Shown here piece after piece: positions 11,375 through 21,090 of a DNA stretch of 64,000 bases (positions are counted from its first letter, which is position 1; each line of letters starts with the position of its first letter). Below the pieces are notes generated by a model. The model searched no databases and was not told the origin of the DNA. It saw only the letters and a program-made list of their open reading frames with translations. Made by a program: the position numbers and the translations under genes. This DNA is from Prochlorococcus sp. AG-424-P18 (GTDB lineage: Bacteria; Cyanobacteriota; Cyanobacteriia; PCC-6307; Cyanobiaceae), in NCBI GenBank assembly GCA_003213235.1, contig QCNJ01000004.1, forward strand, positions 45,462 to 109,461, given 5' to 3'.

Positions 11375-11689
11375 GTGATTTCCTTGCTTGTAAACTCTCT
11401 TCAAATTTTAGATATCAGTTTAGGAATTTCTCTATCATATCTAACTATAGTTTTTCTAATAAGATTAATACTTACTTGGTACCCAAAAATTGATTTAAGT
11501 AAAGGTTTATGGTTATTAATTTCAATACCATCAAGCTCCATTCTTAATTTAACAAGAAAACTAATTCCTCCTATTGGAGGAGTTGATATTGGACCAGTAA
11601 TTTGGATCGGAGTTATAAGCCTTTTAAGAGAAATTTTAGTCGGCCAGCAAGGGCTTATCAAAATCGCATTACATACAAATATTTCATAG
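11375..11689 (+). CDS. YggT/Ycf19 family membrane protein (GTG start)
   Basis: LTWYPKIDLSKGLWLLISIPSSSILNLTRKLIPPIGGVDIGPVIW. Confidence 0.88.
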   Translation: MISLLVNSLQILDISLGISLSYLTIVFLIRLILTWYPKIDLSKGLWLLISIPSSSILNLTRKLIPPIGGVDIGPVIWIGVISLLREILVGQQGLIKIALHTNIS

Positions 11690-11707
11690 GGATTATTTAA
11701 TTTTTCC

Positions 11708-13057
11708 TTAGAAATTTGGCAATAATTCTTCTTCTACATATTTAGTATGTATCTTACCCTGCTTAAATTTAGATTTATTCAGTAAGGTTAGGTGAAAGTT
11801 AATTGTTGTAGGTATACCAGTTACTGCACATTCATTTAAAGCCCTGTTCATACGTTTAATTGCAGTATTACGATCTTTTCCCCAAACTATTAATTTACCA
11901 ATTAATGAGTCATAGAAAGGAGGTATTTCGTAGCCTGTATAAACATGACTATCAACCCTTACGCCAGGGCCACCAGGAGGAAGCCACCCAGTAATTTTGC
12001 CAGGTGATGGTCGAAAATTGTGAGAAGGATCTTCAGCATTGATTCTACATTCAATGGCATGACCATTTAAATGGATATCATCCTGATTAAATTCCAAATT
12101 TGCTCCGCTTGCGATTTTAATTTGCTCAGCTATCAAATCAACTCCAGTAACCATTTCAGTAACAGGATGTTCAACTTGAATCCTAGTATTCATCTCCATA
12201 AAATAAAAATTATCATCATCATCAACTAAAAATTCAACTGTCCCCGCTCCTTCGTAGCCGATACTTTTTGCAGCAGCAATAGCTGCGTTCCCCATTTTTT
12301 TTCTTAGCGCGGTGTTAATTGCAGGACTAGGAGACTCTTCTAGCAACTTCTGATGTCTTCTTTGAACTGAACAATCTCGTTCTCCTAAATGAACAACATT
12401 ACCCGACCTGTCGGCCAAAATTTGAATTTCTACGTGTCTTGGCTTCTTTATAAATTTCTCCATATATAAACCATCATTTCCAAAAGCTGCTTCTGCTTCG
12501 CCTTGGGCAGCTTTAAACATTTTTTCCAGATTATCAGAGTTTTCAACCAACCTCATACCTCTTCCTCCTCCTCCAGCAGTCGCTTTAATGATTACCGGAT
12601 AGCCAATATCATCTGCCAATTGATAAGCCTCATCAACATTTGATAATAAGCCTTTACTACCAGGTACTGTTGGAACTCCAACTGCTTCCATAGTTTCTTT
12701 AGCTGTAGATTTATCTCCCATGGATCTAATAGCTTTAGGAGATGGACCAATAAAAACTATGCCGTGATCATTACACATCTCAGCAAATTTATCATTTTCC
12801 GCAAGAAATCCATAACCAGGATGAATAGCATCAACTCCTCTCGATGTAGCAGCAGCAAGTATATTTGGAATATTTAAATAACTCTTATTACTTAATGAAT
12901 CTCCAACGCAAACCGCCTCATCGGCAAGCTGAACATGCAATGCTTTTTTATCTACAGTGCTAAAAACTGCAACAGTTGCAATACCAAGTTCTCTACAACT
13001 TCTGACAATTCGTAAAGCTATTTCTCCACGATTAGCAATTAAAACTTTTTCAACCAT
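11708..13057 (-). CDS. accC: Acetyl-CoA carboxylase biotin carboxylase subunit
   Basis: [52 protein letters not shown]. Confidence 0.98.
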   Translation of the reverse strand: MVEKVLIANRGEIALRIVRSCRELGIATVAVFSTVDKKALHVQLADEAVCVGDSLSNKSYLNIPNILAAATSRGVDAIHPGYGFLAENDKFAEMCNDHGIVFIGPSPKAIRSMGDKSTAKETMEAVGVPTVPGSKGLLSNVDEAYQLADDIGYPVIIKATAGGGGRGMRLVENSDNLEKMFKAAQGEAEAAFGNDGLYMEKFIKKPRHVEIQILADRSGNVVHLGERDCSVQRRHQKLLEESPSPAINTALRKKMGNAAIAAAKSIGYEGAGTVEFLVDDDDNFYFMEMNTRIQVEHPVTEMVTGVDLIAEQIKIASGANLEFNQDDIHLNGHAIECRINAEDPSHNFRPSPGKITGWLPPGGPGVRVDSHVYTGYEIPPFYDSLIGKLIVWGKDRNTAIKRMNRALNECAVTGIPTTINFHLTLLNKSKFKQGKIHTKYVEEELLPNF

Positions 13058-13315
13058 TATGAAAATTAAATTGAAGAAATGACAATGACTTTAAACAAAA
13101 AATTATCTGCCAAAGTAATTAACAAAATTTTTTAGTGATCAGAGGACATTTTTTACAATACAACCTGAAACGTTATATATGTATAAATATTTGTTTTATG
13201 CAATAGAAAACTATTCATTATATTCAAAATAATCTGTTAGAACTATATGCTTAATCAGTTAATAATGTATGATATTTTTTAGGTTTAGGTATCCCCCGGT
13301 TGCTGAAAACCCTTT

Positions 13316-13397
13316 GCGGATGTGGCGGAATTGGTAGACGCGCACGTCTAAGGAGCGTGTGGCCTAGGCCTTGCGAGTTCAAGTCTCGCCGTCCGCA
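13316..13397 (+). tRNA. tRNA-Leu (apparent anticodon AAG at 13350-13352)
   Basis: GCGGATG...CGTCCGCA acceptor stem, class II long variable arm, perfect GCGAG/CTCGC T-stem, anticodon stem CACGT/GCGTG with loop CTAAGGA; CCA not encoded. Confidence 0.93.
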
Positions 13398-13422
13398 TTT
13401 AATCTATTCTCGTTCAACTGCA

Positions 13423-14688
13423 ATGAAAAAAAAATCAGTTGCAGTAGTCATAGTTTCTAATGGTCCTGGTGAATTAGCTACATGGGTAAATCCTTTAGTA
13501 AATGAACTAGAAAAAATAAATAATTCTCAAAGGGATGGCAATAAACTCGATTTCACTCTTAGATTAGTCCTTGTTCCTTGTCCAAATGCCACTGGTAAAG
13601 AATTTTTAGTTGCAAATTCATGGAATAAATTCGAATTAATTACAAAATCCAAAAGTTTTTGGAAATTATTAATCAAGCCAAGTTCTTTTGCCAGTTGGCC
13701 CAAAAGAGGTATCATCATTTTCCTTGGTGGAGATCAGTTTTGGAGCGTTTTACTAGCTAAAAGATTAGGTTATGTAAATATCACATATGCTGAATGGATT
13801 TCTCGATGGCCACAATGGACAAACAAAATTGCTGCTATGAATCTAAAAGTAAAAAAATTAGTTCCTAAAAGATACAAATATAAATGTCAAATCATTGGCG
13901 ATTTGATGGCAGATATCAATCTTAATAGCGAAATATCATTAAGGAATAAAGAAAAACACTTTATTGCATTATTGCCTGGTTCTAAAAAAGCAAAGCTCTC
14001 TGTTGGAATTCCTTTCTTCTTAGAAATTGCAGATCAAATAGCTGAAGAAAATAAAAATGTAAATTTTATAATCCCTATTGCCCCAACTACTGATAAAAAC
14101 GAATATTTGTTTTTCCAAAGTGAGAAAAATCCAATTGCGAAATATTACACATCAAAAATCAAGACAATTAGAAATATCAAAGACAGATATTTTGATTACG
14201 TAATTGAAACATCAAAAAATACAAAGATTTATCTAATCAAGAAACATCCTTGCTATGAAATATTAAAGGAATGTGATCTTGCTATTACTACTGTAGGAGC
14301 AAATACTGCAGAATTAGCCGCAATTGCTCTTCCGATGTTAGTCGTTCTACCAACTCAACATTTAAATATGATGAATGCTTGGGATGGTATTTTTGGATTA
14401 ATTGGGAAGATTTCATATATAAATAGATTCCTAACTTTTATAGTTAAATATTTTTATTTTAAAAAGAAGAAGTTTTTTGCTTGGCCAAATATTAAAGCTA
14501 AAAAAATGATTGTCCCTGAAAGGATAGGAAACATTTCGCCCGTTCAAATCGCAAAAGAAGTTTTATTTTTAATTAAAAATAGGGAGCAATTAAAAAGTAT
14601 TAGTGATAATTTGCAAAAAGAGAGAGGGGAAAAAGGTGCTGCAAAAAAACTTGCTTCTATAATTATTAATTCAATAAAAAAACTTTAA
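13423..14688 (+). CDS. Lipid-A-disaccharide synthase-related protein
   Basis: Listed ORF 13300..14688 trimmed to ATG at 13423 because the upstream part is the tRNA; SNGPGELATWVNP, LLPGSKKAKL, TTVGANTAELAAIALPMLVVLPTQ. Confidence 0.82.
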   Translation: MKKKSVAVVIVSNGPGELATWVNPLVNELEKINNSQRDGNKLDFTLRLVLVPCPNATGKEFLVANSWNKFELITKSKSFWKLLIKPSSFASWPKRGIIIFLGGDQFWSVLLAKRLGYVNITYAEWISRWPQWTNKIAAMNLKVKKLVPKRYKYKCQIIGDLMADINLNSEISLRNKEKHFIALLPGSKKAKLSVGIPFFLEIADQIAEENKNVNFIIPIAPTTDKNEYLFFQSEKNPIAKYYTSKIKTIRNIKDRYFDYVIETSKNTKIYLIKKHPCYEILKECDLAITTVGANTAELAAIALPMLVVLPTQHLNMMNAWDGIFGLIGKISYINRFLTFIVKYFYFKKKKFFAWPNIKAKKMIVPERIGNISPVQIAKEVLFLIKNREQLKSISDNLQKERGEKGAAKKLASIIINSIKKL

Positions 14689-14691
14689 CAC

Positions 14692-15756
14692 TTACCAGGG
14701 ATCATCAATTTCAAATTTTTCTGATTTTTTATTATCTACCAAATTCTTTTCATCTAATGGTTCAATATCTAAAGTTTCTGTTGCATTTTGGATTGGTCTT
14801 TTGGAAGCTAAATTAATATTTGATTGTTTCTTTTGTTTAAAATCAAAATTCTTTTCCTCATCTATTTTACTAATACTATTTTTATTCTCAATCTGGTCAG
14901 AATAATCATTATTCATATATAACTTTTTTCTATTTTTTATTTCTTCTGCAGAATCATTTATTTCAACATATTCAAGTTCATCTTCATAATCATCTTCATA
15001 ATCATCTTCATAATCATCTTCATAATCATTTTGTTCAATAACTTCTTCATATTCTTGAACCAAATTCTTTTGTTCTTCTGATTCCGAACCAGACAATAAC
15101 TGATTCTCAACTGGTACAAGATTTGCTGAATATCCACTTGCTCCCCTTTCATCCCATGAAGAACCACCTACTCCAAGTTTCTCAAGTAGACCACTACTTA
15201 GTTGCTTCAATTTCTCCTCAGCGCCTTCATAAACAATAATCCTATCGGTACCACTACTTACAATTTCCTCAACAGGTATTTCCCAAGTACTTAAAACTCC
15301 CTCACCTAAAAGCGGAACACCAACAGCACCCATAACAAGAGATATCAAATCCCCAGTCTCAATATCGAAAGAAAAGCCAAGAACTCTTCCTAAAAGTTGT
15401 CCAGATTCTGTAATCACTTGACAATTAATTACCTTGCCATATCTTTCTGGAGAAAAACCCTCACTCAAAGAATCTAGGGAGTCAACTAATATGACATCTC
15501 CAACTTGCTTTATACTTTCTAAAGGCATCCATTTAGGCAAACCTGGTAAAAATCTTGTAAGTGGATTATCTCTTAGTCCCAAAGCGACCACCTCTCTTCT
15601 ATCGATATCAACAACAACTTCGCCAACTACGCCTAACCGCCTACCGGTATCAGTAGTTATAACTTGTGTCCCCATTAATTCTGACCTTAACCATAAACGT
15701 TCGCTAGGAACCGAGTTAGGGATATTCTTATTAGCAGATGTGTTAGACAAGCTCAT
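14692..15756 (-). CDS. PRC-barrel domain protein with acidic repetitive C-terminal region
   Basis: MGTQVITTDTGRRLGVVGEVVVDIDRREVVALGL and a second PRC-like segment CQVITESGQLLGRVLGFSFD. Confidence 0.87.
   Translation of the reverse strand: MSLSNTSANKNIPNSVPSERLWLRSELMGTQVITTDTGRRLGVVGEVVVDIDRREVVALGLRDNPLTRFLPGLPKWMPLESIKQVGDVILVDSLDSLSEGFSPERYGKVINCQVITESGQLLGRVLGFSFDIETGDLISLVMGAVGVPLLGEGVLSTWEIPVEEIVSSGTDRIIVYEGAEEKLKQLSSGLLEKLGVGGSSWDERGASGYSANLVPVENQLLSGSESEEQKNLVQEYEEVIEQNDYEDDYEDDYEDDYEDELEYVEINDSAEEIKNRKKLYMNNDYSDQIENKNSISKIDEEKNFDFKQKKQSNINLASKRPIQNATETLDIEPLDEKNLVDNKKSEKFEIDDPW
14981..15028. repeat. Four perfect 12-bp tandem repeats (tcttcataatca) within the PRC-barrel CDS
   Basis: Directly read; encodes the repeated acidic DYED unit. 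Confidence 0.95.
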
Positions 15757-15801
15757 AAATTTCTTTTTATCATTCTGACGTATAAATTTAAAAAAGTGTG
15801 T

Positions 15802-18800
15802 TTATGCAGCATTTGGTAACCCAAGAACTTGAGTATTAGCACCTCTTGCTTGCGCAACCCCAATTGTTCGTTCAGACGCACTAATCATAGGCCTTCTATG
15901 ACTTACGACTATAAATTGAGCATTTGATGACTGATTCGATATTAGTTTTGACAACCTTTCAACATTAATACCATCTAAAAAACTATCAACCTCATCTAAT
16001 GCATAAAAAGGTGAAGGTTTATACTTTTGCAATGCAAATAAAAAACTTAAAGCAGTCAATGATTTTTCACCACCTGACATAGAGGCTAATCTTCTGACAT
16101 TTTTTCCCTTAGGATGAGCCACTAGAGTTAATCCTCCTTCTAAAGGAGAATTAGGATTTTCAAGTTGCAGAAATCCATCTCCATCAGATAAATTTGCAAA
16201 TATTTCTCTAAAATGTCTATCAACTTCTTTAAATGCTTGCATAAAAGCCTCCTGACGCATCGTAGATACAGTTTCTATCCTCAGCAATAATTCAGATCTT
16301 TCATTAGATAGAATTTCTAATTTTTCTCGCAAACCATTTAATCTCTCAATTAATTCTTCTAGTTCATCAAGGGCCAACATATTAACAGGTTCTAAGCTTT
16401 GCAGTTTTGCATTTATGATCGAAATTTCTGATTGCAAAGATTCAAGACTCTTACCTTCATATTCTCCAAACTCGGGGGAGGTATTTGGTAGATCTTTTTT
16501 GTAATTTTCTAATTTTATTTTCTCGCTCCGCATCTCTTCTTTAAGAGAATGCATATCCCTCTCAAGATATTCAAGCTTCAAAAGATAGTTATTATATTCT
16601 TGCCTTTTATTTGAAATTGAAGAGTTTAATTCATCTCTTTTCCTTCTCAATAAACCTAAATCCTTCTCTAGAGAAGTTTTTTTATTATCGAGATCTAAAA
16701 GCTCTTTTTTAAATTCATCTCTTTTTTCTATCCATTCACTGTGAGCAAGTGCAAGTTGTTTAATAGATTCCTGCAAGTTTTTTTCTTGTATTAAAGTAAT
16801 TTTTAATGAATTATTGATACGCTCTTTATTTAAAGCAAATTGATTCTTTTTATCTAGTAACGTATCTCTCTCCTTAATAAGTAATTCAAGTTTTTTATCA
16901 AGATTATTAAAATCGTTATTAAAAGCTATTAATGATGATTTTTGATTTTTTTCATAATTTGCCTTTTGAATGGTTTGTAATTGATCAGACTTATCATGAT
17001 ATGGCTTCAATTCATTTTTTATATGATCTAACTCGTTAACTAACAAATTATTAGCAGTATTAAGTTTATTTAATCTCGATTTACAATCCTCAATCCTTTG
17101 CGAGACAGCCTTAAGAGAATCTTGATTTACTTCAATTTCTTTATTAAATGCGGCACAATCCTCAATTATTTGACTGCGGTTAGAATTTAATGTACTGAGT
17201 CTATTATTTTTTATTATCAAATCATTATTTGACTCTTTTAAAGCTTCTTCGATAACTAATAATCTTTCTCTTATAGGACTGGAATCATCAATATCATTGT
17301 TAATTCCAAACCTATAAGCCAAATCCTTATTTAACTTACTGCCTCCTGTAATAGCACCACTTGCTTCTAATAATTCACCACTTAAAGTAACTAACCTATT
17401 TTTTTGTGTAGATAACCTAGCTGAAGATAAGTCTGAAAAAACCAAAGTATCGCCAAAAACATATCGAAAAACATCTGAATAGACTCCATCAAAAGTAATT
17501 AGATTAATTGCCTTATCAATAAATCCCTTCTCCCTGTTATTTTCAAATCTTGAAATTGCAAAATTCTTTTTTTGACTTTTAATTCTATTTAAAGGTAAGA
17601 AAGTTAATCTTCCCGCTTTCTTTTTTTTAAGGATTTCAATTGCTTTAGCCGCAATATGATCATTATCAACAACAATTTGTCCTAATCTATTTCCTGCAGC
17701 AATTTCTAATGCATATCTATTTTTCTCATTGACCTCTCCAAGTTGAGCTACATAACCATGTATACCCTCTAATCCCGCTTCTAGGAGAATTCTGAGAGCA
17801 TATGAACCTCTAGATTCATTTAAAGCTTCTTTCCTGCTTTCGAATCTAGATAAATCTTTTTCTAGCATTAATTGCTCCTTATTTAGCCTTGATTTAGTTT
17901 TAATTAATAAATCAATTTCATTTTTTAAAGAATTAATTTCTGAGCTATTACTTGCCAGGTTTTTATTCTGTGTATCGGATGTCTCTTTTTTCCTTTGATT
18001 TCCCTCAGAAAGTTTCTGCTTTTCTAATTTTAAAGAATCAATCTGACACAATATCTCATCTTTTTGAATATTATTTTGAATAGTTTCTTCTTCAATTTTC
18101 CTTTTTTTAATTTCCAAAGGATCAATTTGATTTTTTATACTTTCAAGCTCAGCATTTAATTTGATACTTTGTTTTGAGAATTCTCCAGATTCTCCAGCAG
18201 CATCAGAAAGTTTTTTTCTGGATAGTTTGTGTTTTAAAGTGAGATCATCAATTTGCAAGTTCAATTGATTTAAAAAATTATCATCAAAATTTTCATTTCT
18301 ACTCTTTTCTGACTCAATATTCCTCTTAGAAATTGCAATTTCATCTCTCTGCTTTTGTAATTTAATACCTTCTTCTTTATTAAGACTTGATATTCTATCA
18401 AGTTCTCTCAAGCTAGAATTAATACTTCCAATATCAGAATTCACTTTTATCAAAGTATCATCTCCTTTCTCCTTAAGCTCTTCAACCAGAATTTTCAAAG
18501 CATCTTCTAGGACTGATATTTCTTTAGTAATAGATTCTTTTTGTTTATTAAATAATATTTTATTTTTTTCAATTTCACTTTCTTTTTTTTCTATAAATTC
18601 AACATGCCTAACTTGTTTATCAAAAATAAGAACTTTCTCTAATTCCTTTATTTGTAGTAGTTTTGCCTTTAACTCTTTATATCGCTTTGCTTTTTCACAT
18701 TCTTTTTCAAGCTTATTCTTACTAGATTGCAATTCATTTTCTAAAATTTCACATCTTTCTTGTCTTTCGAAAACATCATTTAATTTTGCATTAGTTTGTT

Positions 18801-19392
18801 CTATTCTTGTATCAAAAAGTGCGACTCCTGCTAATTCATCAATAAGATTTCTCCTCTCCTTATTATTCATTGATACTATTCGTGTTACATCGCCCTGCAT
18901 AACAACATTGCTACCCTCAGGATCAACACTAATATCTCTTAATATTCTCTGTATTTGTTGCAAGGTACATTGTTTTCCATCAGAAGTATAAGTAGAAGAA
19001 TAAGAACCACCTGGCATAAGCCTTAATTTTCTAGAAACTACCCATTCTTTTTGACCTTTATTAAGGGAAATTTCTTCTTCTTCAATTTCCAATGGCGGAA
19101 GGTCTTCTCTGGGGGACCAATTTTGAATATTAAATTTTACCGAAACAGATGTTTCTGATGACTTACCCTCTTTAACTTTGGAATTATTTATTAGATCTGG
19201 TAATCTTTCAGCCCTCATCCCTCTACTATTAGCAAGACCTAAACAGAATAAAATTCCATCTAAAATATTACTTTTCCCAGAACCGTTAGGGCCCGTAACA
19301 ACAGTGAAACCTTCTTCAAGAGGAATTTTTATATTTCCCCCAAAAGATTTAAAATTTTCAAACTCGACCTGATTGATATGTACCAATCTCAA
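15802..19392 (-). CDS. smc: Chromosome segregation protein SMC
   Basis: Walker A GPNGSGKSNILDGILFCLG, hinge GIHGYVAQLGEV, C-terminal SGGEKSLTALSFLFALQ, long coiled coils. Confidence 0.98.
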   Translation of the reverse strand: MRLVHINQVEFENFKSFGGNIKIPLEEGFTVVTGPNGSGKSNILDGILFCLGLANSRGMRAERLPDLINNSKVKEGKSSETSVSVKFNIQNWSPREDLPPLEIEEEEISLNKGQKEWVVSRKLRLMPGGSYSSTYTSDGKQCTLQQIQRILRDISVDPEGSNVVMQGDVTRIVSMNNKERRNLIDELAGVALFDTRIEQTNAKLNDVFERQERCEILENELQSSKNKLEKECEKAKRYKELKAKLLQIKELEKVLIFDKQVRHVEFIEKKESEIEKNKILFNKQKESITKEISVLEDALKILVEELKEKGDDTLIKVNSDIGSINSSLRELDRISSLNKEEGIKLQKQRDEIAISKRNIESEKSRNENFDDNFLNQLNLQIDDLTLKHKLSRKKLSDAAGESGEFSKQSIKLNAELESIKNQIDPLEIKKRKIEEETIQNNIQKDEILCQIDSLKLEKQKLSEGNQRKKETSDTQNKNLASNSSEINSLKNEIDLLIKTKSRLNKEQLMLEKDLSRFESRKEALNESRGSYALRILLEAGLEGIHGYVAQLGEVNEKNRYALEIAAGNRLGQIVVDNDHIAAKAIEILKKKKAGRLTFLPLNRIKSQKKNFAISRFENNREKGFIDKAINLITFDGVYSDVFRYVFGDTLVFSDLSSARLSTQKNRLVTLSGELLEASGAITGGSKLNKDLAYRFGINNDIDDSSPIRERLLVIEEALKESNNDLIIKNNRLSTLNSNRSQIIEDCAAFNKEIEVNQDSLKAVSQRIEDCKSRLNKLNTANNLLVNELDHIKNELKPYHDKSDQLQTIQKANYEKNQKSSLIAFNNDFNNLDKKLELLIKERDTLLDKKNQFALNKERINNSLKITLIQEKNLQESIKQLALAHSEWIEKRDEFKKELLDLDNKKTSLEKDLGLLRRKRDELNSSISNKRQEYNNYLLKLEYLERDMHSLKEEMRSEKIKLENYKKDLPNTSPEFGEYEGKSLESLQSEISIINAKLQSLEPVNMLALDELEELIERLNGLREKLEILSNERSELLLRIETVSTMRQEAFMQAFKEVDRHFREIFANLSDGDGFLQLENPNSPLEGGLTLVAHPKGKNVRRLASMSGGEKSLTALSFLFALQKYKPSPFYALDEVDSFLDGINVERLSKLISNQSSNAQFIVVSHRRPMISASERTIGVAQARGANTQVLGLPNAA

Positions 19393-19468
19393 GTCTCAAT
19401 AGCTAAATAAGAATAACTAATTTGCAAAAATTCTCAATAGAAATATTACGTTTATTTATAAATGAATA

Positions 19469-19831
19469 TTAATAATTTTTGATCAATCTACAAGAATTAC
19501 CCGAAATTTCAAACAAACCATAAAGAAGTTCACCATCCAAAATGAATCGATAATATTCAGAGTCCAATTTATCAGAAGCGCTTTTAAATATTCCATGATC
19601 AATTCTTTTTACAAACCCTCTATTATCAGAAAGTTCATATTCTATTCTGGATAACCATACAAGTCTATGATTTTGCTGCTTAGAAATTTCTATAGAAGCT
19701 TGATTTAATAAAGGTATTTTTAAAAATTTCCAAGTTAAGCAATCTATGCCATTTTCAACAAGAAAATCATAATGAATATCGAAAGAGTTAGCAGAATAAA
19801 CTTTATGTTCAAGCAAAACCCATTTATTCAT
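19469..19831 (-). CDS. Small protein resembling the LigD N-terminal 3'-phosphoesterase domain (stand-alone)
   Basis: WVLLEHKVYSANSFDIHYDFLVENGIDCLTWKF and HRLVWLSRIEYELSDNRGFVKRIDHGIF resemble the HYD/HWD-LE...W and rGRGxVxRiDrGxY patterns of that family. Confidence 0.55.
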   Translation of the reverse strand: MNKWVLLEHKVYSANSFDIHYDFLVENGIDCLTWKFLKIPLLNQASIEISKQQNHRLVWLSRIEYELSDNRGFVKRIDHGIFKSASDKLDSEYYRFILDGELLYGLFEISGNSCRLIKNY

Positions 19832-19913
19832 TATCTAATTGATAAATAAATCGATTTTTTTATAAAACAAAGTCGAAACAAAGATATATTTTATGAAAGA
19901 TGGTTCCTGTTAT

Positions 19914-20051
19914 TTAATTACTTGCATCAGGAACAAATCTTAAGGCAATGAATAGCAAACTTCCAGCTCCAGCGATAGCTGCAGCTACTAATCCAAAATC
20001 TGTAGGGATTGTGCGAGATGCAAAAATTAATGATGCAAATGTAATATCCAT
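19914..20051 (-). CDS. Unlisted 45-aa single-TM peptide, photosystem-peptide-like
   Basis: Translation MDITFASLIFASRTIPTDFGLVAAAIAGAGSLLFIALRFVPDASN; in-frame upstream ATG also at 20069. Confidence 0.65.
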   Translation of the reverse strand: MDITFASLIFASRTIPTDFGLVAAAIAGAGSLLFIALRFVPDASN

Positions 20052-20239
20052 GATGAAATTTAAACTCATTTAATAAATTCAGTAATAGCTTAACAAAACC
20101 TTCTTACAGAACAGAGTAGATAAATAAATTGTAAATAAACTTTTATATGTTTGAATCCTATACAAATAGAACAATTCTTGAGATAAGGGTTCCAAATTAA
20201 GAAAATAGGGTCTAATCTTAAAGTAAATAAGTTTAAATA

Positions 20240-20701
20240 ATGGAGACTTACCATCCTCCCAAAGAAGTAGAAGAAAAAGAAAATAACTCTGATCTTCCTG
20301 AAAAAGAAGTTATTTCGGAAAAATGGTTACTTGAAAAAATTGACAGTTTAATACCTTTAATAAAAGAAAAATGGCCTAACATTGCACATCAAACCCTTGA
20401 AGCCACAAAAGGGAGTATTGATGATTTAGTTGAAGTAATAGCTAGCCATAGTGGAACCTCAGTAATTGGAATAAAAAGCCAACTATTTGAAATCATTGAT
20501 TCAATCAGAGAAAATAATTGGGAAATATCAGAAAAAATTGAACCTATCGAAAGTCAATTAGAAGAATTATTAGAAGAACTTAACAATACACTGAGACCAA
20601 AAATAGAAAATCCAATAAGAAAAAAACCACTATTATCTATTGCTATTGCTGCTGGTATTGGTTTACTTATAGGAACTTTCCTAAACAGTGGCAGAAAATA
20701 A
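20240..20701 (+). CDS. ElaB/YqjD-like membrane-anchored protein
   Basis: Helical soluble region ending in glycine-rich TM RKKPLLSIAIAAGIGLLIGTFLNSGRK; overlaps a YqjE-like ORF. Confidence 0.6.
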   Translation: METYHPPKEVEEKENNSDLPEKEVISEKWLLEKIDSLIPLIKEKWPNIAHQTLEATKGSIDDLVEVIASHSGTSVIGIKSQLFEIIDSIRENNWEISEKIEPIESQLEELLEELNNTLRPKIENPIRKKPLLSIAIAAGIGLLIGTFLNSGRK

Positions 20702-21089
20702 TATGGAAAAACCAAAAAATAAAAACTTTGCGAATACCGCCTCCAGAATTTCAGCGATCGCAAGTTCAGTGATGGATTTGCATGTAAGAATAGCTCTTCA
20801 AGAAGTAGATAGAGAAAAAAGAAGATTAATTAGTGGTGGAATATTTTTGGCAATTGGCAGCACATTATTATTATTAGTACTAATTTGCATCCATATTATT
20901 CTTTATCTTTTTCTAACGAAATATAACAACTGGAATATTGAATATAATTTATTACTCATAATATTTATCGATTTATTTCTAGCAGGCTTAAGTTTAAAGC
21001 TTGGAGGAAAATTAGCCAAAGGCCCTTATCTTCCTCAAACATTAGAGGGTTTAGGCAAGACAACAAAGGCCGTTTTAGGCAAAAAATAA
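20688..21089 (+). CDS. Phage holin superfamily III / YqjE-like membrane protein
   Basis: Two TM segments, LHVRIALQEVDREKRRLISGGIFLAIGSTLLLL. Confidence 0.65.
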   Translation: MAENNMEKPKNKNFANTASRISAIASSVMDLHVRIALQEVDREKRRLISGGIFLAIGSTLLLLVLICIHIILYLFLTKYNNWNIEYNLLLIIFIDLFLAGLSLKLGGKLAKGPYLPQTLEGLGKTTKAVLGKK

Positions 21090-21090
21090 A

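Noticed and set aside
13081-13315. Long intergenic region before tRNA-Leu as an ncRNA gene
   Set aside because: AT-rich with no convincing nested helices or terminator by eye; probably only promoter sequence.
13300-13422. N-terminal extension of the 13300..14688 ORF
   Set aside because: It reads through the tRNA-Leu gene (GCGGATG...CGTCCGCA); the natural start is ATG at 13423.
14979-15030. Possible CRISPR-like array
   Set aside because: Contiguous 12-bp tandem units with no spacers, inside a coding frame.
20688-21089. Prophage remnant based on the holin-like label
   Set aside because: No phage structural, lysis or integrase genes nearby; the YqjE-like pairing explains it better.
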